Assembly: GCA_001604435.1 (NCBI GenBank)
Contig: LVBO01000025.1
Location: 1-5,961 of the forward strand
Direction of reading: 5' to 3'
Length of the DNA stretch: 5,961 nt
DNA from: Synergistales bacterium Syner_01
GTDB lineage: Bacteria > Synergistota > Synergistia > Synergistales > Aminobacteriaceae
Part shown: positions 1 through 5,021 of the stretch, piece after piece
Layout: each line of letters opens with the position of its first letter
How positions within the stretch are numbered: the first letter of the stretch is position 1
The notes under the pieces: model-generated
The model's input: only the letters and a program-made list of their open reading frames with translations
Database searches by the model: none
Told to the model about the DNA's origin: nothing
Program-made: the position numbers and the translations under genes

Positions 1-27
1 GCGGGAGCCGCGCTTCGCGTGTTTTGC

Positions 28-54
28 CTACATGTTCCCACGGATGCTACATGT
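28..54. repeat. Direct repeat CTACATGT at the regulator's stop codon
   Basis: Two perfect copies of CTACATGT (28-35 and 47-54) lie 19 bases apart. Each contains the palindrome ACATGT, so the copies could also pair as a six-base stem. The second overlaps the TAG stop of the GntR gene. No T-run follows, so it is not a clear terminator; it could be a binding site for a gene beyond the window or chance. Confidence 0.35.
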
Positions 55-751
55 GATCCGGCGGCTCCGCCCAGCCGAGCGATTCGAAATACGCCTGCAG
101 CGAACTTTCGAGGTGCTCTTCCCACACCGACCGGGCTTTTCGCTCGTCCCGCGCCTCGAAGGCGTCGACGAGCGCCTGTCTGTCGTCGAGCAGGCGTTCG
201 CCGCGGCGTTCGAGCACTCTGTCCACCACGTGGAAGCGCTCCAGCAGTTCGCGCTCGTGCCAGACCATCCGGATCAGGCGGGGAACGCGGCAGGCGTCGA
301 TGAACTTTCTGCTGAAGCGTCGTGTGAGCGCCCCGTACTCCTCGGAAAGCGTCTCTCCGCGCTCCGCGAAGAGCAGTCTTCCGGTGCGGACGAGTTCTTT
401 CAGCTCTTCGATCTCCGAGGGGGCGATGCGGCGGCACGCATAGGCCGCCGCCAGCCCCTCCAGGCTCTTTCTGACGGAAAAGATGTCCGCCGCGTCCTGG
501 GGCGTCAGTTCGACGACGACGAAGCCCTTCATCGGGATCTGCCGAATCAGCCCCTCGGCCTCCAGGCGTCGCAGCGCTTCGCGGACGGGCATACGGCTGA
601 CGTCGAACTTGGCCGCCAGGTCGGTATCCTTGAAGTGCTCCCCCTGGGGAAGATCCCCGCTGAGAATGGCTTTCCGGAGCCGTTCGTAGATGATTTCGCG
701 GAACGGTTTAGTTACAAGCGGTTCTTCGAGCCCGAAAAGGGAATCGGTCAC
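47..751 (-). CDS. GntR-family transcriptional regulator, FadR/FCD subfamily
   Basis: This is a 234-residue DNA-binding regulator, normal length for the FCD group of GntR proteins. Residues about 14-80 form the winged helix-turn-helix, with the family signature SGDLPQGE (31-38), then DLAAKFDVSRMPVREALRRL (44-63) and wing residues near MKGFVVV (74-80). Residues about 85-225 match the all-helical FCD ligand-binding domain. FCD domains normally bind a metal through Asp, His, His and His. Aligned by spacing, those positions here are Thr143, Ser147, Arg191 and His213, so three of four ligands are lost and the effector may bind differently. Translation starts at a GTG (749-751), preceded at six bases by AAGGAAG; no better upstream start is seen. 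It follows tctA by 80 bases on the same strand. Regulators of this group usually repress a nearby catabolic operon and respond to its acid substrate, so control of the hydrolase-tctCBA promoter is the likely role (inference). The family call is firm; the effector is unknown. Confidence 0.95.
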   Translation of the reverse strand: MTDSLFGLEEPLVTKPFREIIYERLRKAILSGDLPQGEHFKDTDLAAKFDVSRMPVREALRRLEAEGLIRQIPMKGFVVVELTPQDAADIFSVRKSLEGLAAAYACRRIAPSEIEELKELVRTGRLLFAERGETLSEEYGALTRRFSRKFIDACRVPRLIRMVWHERELLERFHVVDRVLERRGERLLDDRQALVDAFEARDERKARSVWEEHLESSLQAYFESLGWAEPPDHM

Positions 752-757
752 TATGCT

Positions 758-764
758 CTTCCTT
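758..764 (-). promoter_or_regulatory. Ribosome binding site for the GntR regulator
   Basis: The minus strand reads AAGGAAG here, six bases before the GTG start at 749-751, with a second overlapping purine-rich copy (AGGAAG) just upstream. It supports the GTG as the true start, since no ATG or other well-spaced start is nearby. Confidence 0.65.
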
Positions 765-788
765 CCTGAAAGTAGAGGTTGTGTCCCT

Positions 789-817
789 ATTCTATCCCAA
801 TGCTTCGGGAAAACGAA
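789..817 (-). promoter_or_regulatory. Weak candidate promoter for the GntR regulator
   Basis: On the minus strand a good -10 box TAGAAT (789-794) lies 17 bases after TTCGTT (812-817), which matches the -35 consensus only at its first two positions. A transcript would start near 782 and give a leader of about 30 bases. The TAGAAT sits in a mirror-like stretch GGGATAGAATAGGG, which could also be a binding site. Read-through from tctA is an equally possible source of transcription. Confidence 0.25.
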
Positions 818-821
818 CGCG

Positions 822-856
822 AAAAAAATGATTATCGCGGGGCGGTCTTCCCCCGC
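822..856 (-). terminator. Candidate intrinsic terminator at the end of tctA
   Basis: On the minus strand a perfect six-base stem GCGGGG / CCCCGC (851-856 with 837-842, eight-base loop) is followed by GATAATCA and then seven T residues (822-828). The stem lies inside the last codons of tctA and the T-run just after its TAA stop. The eight-base spacer between stem and T-run is longer than in a standard intrinsic terminator, so it may be weak or allow read-through into the regulator gene. Confidence 0.4.
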
Positions 857-2325
857 TCCTTCAGCATGCGCAGGAAGAAGGGAGCCAGAAGCGTCGCGAA
901 GGTGAGCGCGAGAAGGACGAGGACGATGGGGCGGACGAAGAGTTTCACTCCTTCGAGCTTCATCGCCCAGATGAAGTTCGTCTCGGCCAGCTTCCCCAGG
1001 ATGAGCGAGAGGAGGAAAGCGGGCGGCGAGTAGCCGTAGCGCTTCATCAGCCAGCCGAGGAGGCCGAAGATGAGCGTGAGCGAGAAGTCGAAGGACATCT
1101 CGCGGAACGCGAAACTCCCCGTCAGGCTGAAGAGGGCGATGATCGGGACGAGGATCTTCGTCGGGATGGAGGCCGTCTTCGAAAACATGCTGAACGCTGC
1201 AAGGCCGAGGAAGAACATGATCACGTTCCCTACGAGAAGAGAGAAGAAGATGGTGTAGGCGTCCCCGGCGAATTCGTTGAACATGGAGGGGCCCGGTTGG
1301 ATGTTGTTGATCATCAGCGCGGTCATGATGACGAGCGTCGTGCCGCTGCCGGGGATGCCGAGGGTGATGGTGGGGATGAGCGCGCCTCCGGTGACGGCGT
1401 TGTTACAGGCGCTTACGGCGACGAGGGCTTCGGGGCTCCCCTTGCCGAACTCCTCGGGGTGTTTCGACGTCTGCTTCGCCTGTCCGTAGCTGATCCACGA
1501 GGCGATCGCCGCTCCGGTGCCGGGAATGATGCCGATGATGACCCCGACGACGGAGGAACGGAGCATCAGAAGCTTGTACTTCATGGATTCGCGGATGCCG
1601 TCCCACAGCGTGCACGAGGAAGCGCCCTTTCCGGCGTTCTCGACGATGTTCTCCTCGTTCACCATGTCGAACAGCTCGGCGAAGCCGAAGAGTCCCAGCA
1701 GTACCGGGATGAGCGGCACTCCGTCGTACAGCTCCATGAAGCCGAAGGAGCTTCGGGTGTACCCCATGACCGTCTCCATCCCGATGGTGGCCACCAGAAG
1801 ACCGAAGACGGCGGAGAGCAGTCCTTTGAGCGGATTTTTCCCCGCCAGGGTAGCGACGGCCGAGAGGCCGAAGATCGAAAGCATGAACATCTCGGCCGGG
1901 CCGAACGAGAGGGCGTACTGTCCCACCAGCGGCCCGAGGAAGATGCAGACGAGCGCGCCGAAGACGCCGCCGAAGGTGGAGGCCAGCAGCGATGCCCCGA
2001 GCGCCTTCTTCGCGAGCCCCTTGCGCGTCATCGCGTAGCCGTCGAGGCAGACCGCGGCGGCGGACGGGGTCCCCGGCATGTTCATCAGGATGGCCGGGAT
2101 GGGCCCCGCCGCCTGCGAGCCGCCGAAAACCGCCATCATGAAGATCACCGCCTTCAGCGGTCCCATATAGACCGAGAAGGGGAGCATCATGGCGAGGATG
2201 TTCGTGTCGTTGAAACCGGGCACCGCGCCGATGAAGAAGCCCAGAAGAAGCCCCGCGACGAGCCAGGCCATGATCTGCGGCTGAAAAACGGTGAGCACCG
2301 CGTTCGTCATCAGTTCATAATCCAT
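832..2325 (-). CDS. tctA: Tripartite tricarboxylate transporter, large membrane subunit TctA
   Basis: This 497-residue polytopic inner-membrane protein is the channel-forming subunit of a TTT secondary transporter, close to the usual length of about 500. It moves the acid delivered by TctC, driven by an ion gradient. The two inverted halves typical of TctA are visible. Half one has GAVPGFND (33-40), then NMPGTPSAAA (82-91) and a DGYAMTRKGLAKKAL segment (95-109). Half two has GIIPGTGAAIASWISY (265-280), ACNNAVTGGALIP (306-318), LGIPGSGTT (322-330) and QPGP (343-346). Hydrophobic segments run throughout, including about 18-36, 57-75, 111-135, 253-275, 353-377, 387-402 and 462-485. Some positions differ from the common consensus: SPEALVAVSACNNA replaces the more usual APEAANNA-type motif, and QAAGPIPAIL the usual YGGSI-type stretch. 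The ATG start follows the tctB stop by 12 bases, with a G-rich ribosome binding site. It is the last gene of the transporter set; substrate unknown. Confidence 0.97.
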   Translation of the reverse strand: MDYELMTNAVLTVFQPQIMAWLVAGLLLGFFIGAVPGFNDTNILAMMLPFSVYMGPLKAVIFMMAVFGGSQAAGPIPAILMNMPGTPSAAAVCLDGYAMTRKGLAKKALGASLLASTFGGVFGALVCIFLGPLVGQYALSFGPAEMFMLSIFGLSAVATLAGKNPLKGLLSAVFGLLVATIGMETVMGYTRSSFGFMELYDGVPLIPVLLGLFGFAELFDMVNEENIVENAGKGASSCTLWDGIRESMKYKLLMLRSSVVGVIIGIIPGTGAAIASWISYGQAKQTSKHPEEFGKGSPEALVAVSACNNAVTGGALIPTITLGIPGSGTTLVIMTALMINNIQPGPSMFNEFAGDAYTIFFSLLVGNVIMFFLGLAAFSMFSKTASIPTKILVPIIALFSLTGSFAFREMSFDFSLTLIFGLLGWLMKRYGYSPPAFLLSLILGKLAETNFIWAMKLEGVKLFVRPIVLVLLALTFATLLAPFFLRMLKERGKTAPR

Positions 2326-2331
2326 GGAAGT

Positions 2332-2338
2332 CCCCCCC
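2332..2338 (-). promoter_or_regulatory. Homopolymeric G7 ribosome binding site of tctA
   Basis: The only purine-rich tract before the tctA ATG is a run of seven G on the minus strand, six bases from the start codon and sharing its first G with the tctB TAG stop. It can pair with the CCUCC anti-Shine-Dalgarno only through its G residues, and it places tctA translation directly behind tctB termination. Confidence 0.55.
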
Positions 2339-2775
2339 TACAGCGTGAACAGCGGCGTGATCAGACGAGGAAGGTCGAGGTCGACGATCCGCAGCATCAC
2401 CAGATGGAGCAGCGCGGTCAATACGAGCGAGACGATGAACGCGGTCCGCTTGTCGGCTCCGAGCCATGCCTGCGTCCCGAAGAGAAAAAGAAAGCTGGAC
2501 GCGGAATATCCGAGGAACGGCATGGCCGACAGGTAGAGCGCCGTCACCAGGAGAAGACCTGCCGGTTTCTTCAGCGACCACCCCTTCGCCGCTCCGTACA
2601 CTCCCTTCGCGATTCTGAAGAGCGTCGCGCCCAGCATGACCGCGAGGACGCCCGTCACCAGGTACGGCCAGAGCAGGACTTCCGACGGAATGCTCCGGAC
2701 CTGCCAGTGGTAGGCGGCTATGAAGAGTCCCATGATTCCCGGGACGATGAACTCTCCCCTGTCGACCCTTTTCAT
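2338..2775 (-). CDS. tctB: Tripartite tricarboxylate transporter, small membrane subunit TctB
   Basis: This 145-residue inner-membrane protein fits TctB, the poorly conserved small subunit of TTT systems, in length, topology and position. Hydrophobic segments are seen at about 9-24, 34-53, 71-104 (long enough for two helices around a Gly/Tyr/Ser break) and 110-131, consistent with the four to five helices of the family. The N-terminus is charged (MKRVDRGE) and the segment 54-70 between helices is basic, suggesting a cytoplasmic loop. The ATG at 2773-2775 is only six bases after the tctC TAG stop, and the nearest Shine-Dalgarno is a weak AGTAGG overlapping that stop, so translation is probably coupled to tctC. 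Sequence alone would not name it strongly; its place between tctC and tctA makes the call secure. Confidence 0.93.
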   Translation of the reverse strand: MKRVDRGEFIVPGIMGLFIAAYHWQVRSIPSEVLLWPYLVTGVLAVMLGATLFRIAKGVYGAAKGWSLKKPAGLLLVTALYLSAMPFLGYSASSFLFLFGTQAWLGADKRTAFIVSLVLTALLHLVMLRIVDLDLPRLITPLFTL

Positions 2776-2781
2776 GGCGAC

Positions 2782-3750
2782 CTACTGCTGCATCAGCGAC
2801 GCGTAGGTCTCGAGGACGACGTCGAAGTCCTTCGCGAACTTCTCGCACTCCTCGGGGCTCCAGTAGTCGACGAACGTCGCCATGCCCATGGTCTCGGCCT
2901 GTTTCTTCGCGCCCTCGGAAGAGATCGCTTCCTTGAAGGCGGCGACGAGACGGGCGTACTCCTCGGGATGTTTCTCCATGAACTCGCGGGAGACGACGAC
3001 CCCGAAGGGTTCGAGGAAGTCCGGGAAGTCCATTCCGGGGAGCGCCTCGTTGACGGGAGGCATGTCGAAGATTCCGGCGGCCTTGTTGTCCTTCGCGAAG
3101 ACGCCGAGCCCCTTAAAGAAGTCCTTCATCGGGACGGCGGAGGCGGAGACGCTGACGATCACGTCGAGATGCTTGCCTGCGAGCGCTTTTCTGGACTCCG
3201 CGCCGCCGTTGAAGGCGACGAGGGTGGCGTTGATGCCGGTTCTTTCGATGAAGAGACGCGCCGCGAGCGTGGAGACCGCCGTCGGGTGGGCGCCGCCGAC
3301 CTTCAGAGGCTCCGACGCCGTCTTGCCGTATTCGATCAGCTCCCGGAGCGTGTTGAAGGGAGAGTCCTTGTGGACGAAGACCGCGTTCTGGTCAGTGATG
3401 ATGTTGCCGACGAAGGCGAGGTCGTTCCAGCCTATCGAGGCGTCCTTCTGGTATTTCGCGGCGATGTTGACCATGTTGAAGGTGATGATGGCCGTGGCGT
3501 ACCCCTGTTTTCCCGAGTTTCTCAGCTTGTTCATGCCGATCATGCCGGACGCGCCCGGCACGTAGTCGAACTTGAACGGCTGCCCGAGCTGCGCGCCCCA
3601 TTCGTCGGTCACGATGCGGCTCGCTCTGTCCCATCCGCCGCCCGCCGCCGCGGGGACGATGTGGTTGATCGGTTTTTCCGGGTAGGCGGCGAACGCCGCG
3701 CCCGGCGCAAGAAGAACCAAGACGAGAATCGCTGCGAAAATCCGTTTCAT
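2782..3750 (-). CDS. tctC: TTT periplasmic solute-binding receptor TctC (Bug family)
   Basis: This 322-residue protein is an extracytoplasmic receptor of the Bug/TctC family, which captures carboxylates or related small acids in the periplasm and hands them to TctA/TctB. A Sec signal peptide is clear: MKR, a hydrophobic core IFAAILVLVLLAPGAAF, and an Ala-rich cleavage region around residues 20-22 before YPEKPI. The mature start YPEKPI is the family hallmark. The first ligand-loop motif is VPAAAGGGWDRASR (32-45) and the second is VPGASGMIG (64-72), with GYATAI (83-88) where the family usually has DGYT. Length is typical. An in-frame TTG at 3838-3840 would add 30 residues without a ribosome binding site and bury the signal peptide, whereas the ATG at 3748-3750 has AAAGGAGG ten bases upstream, so the ATG is chosen. 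It lies 86 bases after the hydrolase gene and six before tctB. The ligand cannot be read from sequence. Confidence 0.97.
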   Translation of the reverse strand: MKRIFAAILVLVLLAPGAAFAAYPEKPINHIVPAAAGGGWDRASRIVTDEWGAQLGQPFKFDYVPGASGMIGMNKLRNSGKQGYATAIITFNMVNIAAKYQKDASIGWNDLAFVGNIITDQNAVFVHKDSPFNTLRELIEYGKTASEPLKVGGAHPTAVSTLAARLFIERTGINATLVAFNGGAESRKALAGKHLDVIVSVSASAVPMKDFFKGLGVFAKDNKAAGIFDMPPVNEALPGMDFPDFLEPFGVVVSREFMEKHPEEYARLVAAFKEAISSEGAKKQAETMGMATFVDYWSPEECEKFAKDFDVVLETYASLMQQ

Positions 3751-3760
3751 CGGTGAAAAA

Positions 3761-3768
3761 CCTCCTTT
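3761..3768 (-). promoter_or_regulatory. Strong ribosome binding site of tctC
   Basis: The minus strand reads AAAGGAGG, a full match to the anti-Shine-Dalgarno, ten bases before the ATG at 3748-3750. It decides the start against the upstream in-frame TTG and fits the high expression expected of a periplasmic receptor. It is much stronger than the sites of tctB and tctA. Confidence 0.85.
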
Positions 3769-3806
3769 GTCCGCACTCCCCGACCGTGACGCGGCCGAGG
3801 TCCTTG

Positions 3807-3828
3807 TTTCCGGCGGAAACGCCGGAAA
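3807..3828 (-). other. Intercistronic hairpin between the hydrolase gene and tctC
   Basis: A perfect eight-base inverted repeat TTTCCGGC / GCCGGAAA (3807-3814 with 3821-3828) encloses a six-base loop, eight bases after the hydrolase stop. No T-run follows, so it is not a standard terminator. The loop bases also allow a competing fold (GTTTCC at 3806-3811 with GGAAAC at 3815-3820). A likely role is mRNA processing or protection of the 5' end of a tctC transcript, raising receptor levels over the upstream enzyme; this is inference. Confidence 0.5.
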
Positions 3829-3836
3829 GCCCAGAG

Positions 3837-4688
3837 TCAAAAGCCGGTCAGCTCCCGGAATGCCTCGTCCGGGTCGTACAGGGTACCTCCTTTCGTCCAG
3901 AGTTCGCGGGTCGCGGCGACGTTCCGGTACTGTTCGTCGGGCGATGCCCCTTCCACTTTTTCCGCGTTCTGCGTATAGGGCCAGTCGCTTCCCCAGAGCA
4001 GGCGTCTGCTCCCGAGCATCTCCGTCAGCATTTCGGCGAGATCGGCACAGTTCCGGACCGCCTCGCGGTGCGGGGCGTCGGGAACGACGCGGTAGGCGGC
4101 GGATGTTTTGACCCAGAGTTTCCCTTCGTCTCCGTATTGGGCGATCTCCTTGTATATGGAGGGCGTCTTCGTTATGAAGCCCCTCAACCCTTCCGACGGT
4201 CTCATGAAGTGGTCGATCACGATCTTCGGGACGTGCGGATAGAGCGCGTCGACGACCTTCATCAGCCGATCGGATTCCACGTGGAGTTCGACGTGCATGC
4301 CGAGAGCGTCGAGCGTTTTCCAGAGCGAAGCGTAGAGACGCCGCTCGAAACGAAGGGCCTCGTCGTCCGTCTGTACGAGATTGAAACGGATGCCGACCAC
4401 TCCCGCGGAGTGGAGCGCTTCCAAGGTTTCGGGAGGCGTGCGGGGATCGACCACGGCGACGCCGAAGCGTCCGAAGGAGGTGTTTTGCGTCGCCAGGTGG
4501 CGGAGCAGAAAGGAGTTGTCCGTCTTCAGAAAGCTGGGTTGTACGAGGAGCGCGCCGTCGACGCCGGTGGGGGACGAGAGCTTTCGGTAGTCGTCGAAGA
4601 GGGCGCTCCGCTCCGGAATGTACCGTGCGGAAAGGTCGCCCCCGCGCAGCGCGCCGACATCGAAAATGTGCATGTGGGAATCGATCAT
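3837..4688 (-). CDS. Metal-dependent amidohydrolase-fold hydrolase, LigI-like (COG3618)
   Basis: This 283-residue cytoplasmic protein is a TIM-barrel hydrolase of the amidohydrolase_2 / COG3618 group, which holds 2-pyrone-4,6-dicarboxylate lactonase (LigI) and several sugar-acid lactonases. Visible catalytic elements in order are DSHMH (3-7, His5 and His7), GIRFN (99-103, Arg101), HVELHVE (132-138), IDHFMRP (158-164, His160 and Arg163), WVKTSAAYR (192-200) and WGSDWP (232-237, Asp235). From memory of LigI, His31, His33, His180 and Asp248 form the active site and Arg124, Arg183 and Arg217 bind the substrate carboxylates. His5, His7, His160, Asp235, Arg101, Arg163 and Arg200 fall at matching spacings, which favours an acidic lactone substrate. 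The ATG has AAAGGAGA seven bases upstream. It is the first gene after a strong promoter and precedes tctCBA, so it probably acts on the imported compound. Galactarolactone isomerase or another lactonase activity is possible. Confidence 0.88.
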   Translation of the reverse strand: MIDSHMHIFDVGALRGGDLSARYIPERSALFDDYRKLSSPTGVDGALLVQPSFLKTDNSFLLRHLATQNTSFGRFGVAVVDPRTPPETLEALHSAGVVGIRFNLVQTDDEALRFERRLYASLWKTLDALGMHVELHVESDRLMKVVDALYPHVPKIVIDHFMRPSEGLRGFITKTPSIYKEIAQYGDEGKLWVKTSAAYRVVPDAPHREAVRNCADLAEMLTEMLGSRRLLWGSDWPYTQNAEKVEGASPDEQYRNVAATRELWTKGGTLYDPDEAFRELTGF

Positions 4689-4695
4689 CGGGACA

Positions 4696-4703
4696 TCTCC
4701 TTT
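4696..4703 (-). promoter_or_regulatory. Ribosome binding site of the amidohydrolase gene
   Basis: AAAGGAGA on the minus strand, seven bases before the ATG at 4686-4688, is a near-consensus Shine-Dalgarno and fixes this start. Confidence 0.8.
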
Positions 4704-4718
4704 ATCGCCGAGAGTCTT

Positions 4719-4740
4719 TGAATCCTGAATCCTGGATACA
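4719..4740 (-). promoter_or_regulatory. Candidate operator at the operon start point
   Basis: On the plus strand TGAATCC (4726-4732), a central T (4733) and GGATACA (4734-4740) form a 15-base inverted repeat with one mismatch. A further TGAATCC (4719-4725) abuts it, so the stretch is also three imperfect heptads in tandem. It covers the predicted transcription start of the adjoining promoter, a classic repressor position. The GntR/FCD protein at the end of the cluster is the natural candidate; binding is inferred and I did not find a second copy in front of the regulator gene. Confidence 0.45.
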
Positions 4741-4745
4741 AGATT

Positions 4746-4773
4746 ATGATACCCTCTTTCGTCCGTCTGTCAA
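4746..4773 (-). promoter_or_regulatory. Sigma-70-like promoter of the hydrolase-tctCBA operon
   Basis: On the minus strand a perfect -35 box TTGACA (4768-4773) is followed after 16 bases by the -10 box TATCAT (4746-4751). CATAAT at 4743-4748 is a less well spaced alternative. The transcript would start near 4739 and carry a leader of about 50 bases with a good ribosome binding site. It is the only strong promoter match I found in the window and lies directly ahead of the first operon gene. Confidence 0.7.
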
Positions 4774-4920
4774 GCGACATTTTGGAAAAGAACGATTGAT
4801 TCCGCGGCTTGATGGAACACCCGAGGAAAAAGGATGAAAGGCGCTCGGGGGGCGCTCCGGTCGTGGTGATTGAAGGCGGAACGGCGGAGGGGCCGCGGGG
4901 AAAGAGGAACGTGTTCGCGA

Positions 4921-4968
4921 AAATAACGGCCGTCCCCGGAAGCATCTCGCGTTCCGAAGAAGGCCGTT
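4921..4968 (-). terminator. Candidate terminator of the oxidoreductase gene
   Basis: On the minus strand an outer seven-base stem AACGGCC / GGCCGTT (4962-4968 with 4925-4931) encloses a five-base inner stem CGGAA / TTCCG (4952-4956 with 4937-4941), separated by five-base internal loops. The outer stem is followed at once by ATTTT. It lies about 53 bases after the TAA stop. The interrupted stem and short T-run make it a moderate candidate. Confidence 0.45.
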
Positions 4969-5021
4969 GACTGTGCGCGGTCAAATGCATCGGCGATGTC
5001 TTGCGTCCCGTGGACGGACTG

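Larger units (their letters stand above)
4689..5021. other. Gene-free intergenic region between oxidoreductase and hydrolase operon
   Basis: These 333 bases separate two transcription units. From the oxidoreductase stop downward they hold the candidate terminator (about 4921-4968), a GC-rich stretch with a direct repeat GGCGCTC (4840-4846 and 4851-4857), then the promoter, operator candidate and ribosome binding site of the next operon. A 101-codon minus-strand frame crosses the region (4685-4990), but it has no ribosome binding site, resembles no family I know, and runs through the terminator and promoter, so I do not call it. I see no tRNA, small RNA or repeat array here. Confidence 0.7.

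Noticed and set aside
9..25. A small CGCG-CTT-CGCG hairpin followed by TGTTTT on the plus strand, as a terminator of a gene entering from the left
   Set aside because: The stem is only four bases, the T-run is short, and no plus-strand gene is visible at the edge.
32..769. A 245-codon plus-strand frame opposite the GntR gene
   Set aside because: It mirrors the regulator almost end to end, while the minus-strand protein has a full GntR/FCD signature; the plus frame matches nothing I know.
1297..3756. An 819-codon open frame on the plus strand opposite tctA, tctB and tctC
   Set aside because: It runs antisense across three confidently identified genes, is dominated by Arg, Asp, Glu, His and Gly, has no recognisable domain, and is what GC-rich codon bias produces on the opposite strand.
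3751..3840. An N-terminal extension of TctC from an in-frame TTG at 3838-3840
   Set aside because: It would place 30 residues before a complete signal peptide, lacks a ribosome binding site, and ignores the AAAGGAGG before the ATG at 3748-3750.
3753..4721. A 322-codon plus-strand frame opposite the hydrolase gene
   Set aside because: It is antisense to a gene with clear catalytic motifs and has no family features of its own.
4685..4990. A 101-codon minus-strand frame whose TGA overlaps the hydrolase ATG in an ATGA arrangement
   Set aside because: The overlap looks like translational coupling, but the frame has no ribosome binding site, no recognisable sequence, and crosses both the terminator candidate and the operon promoter.
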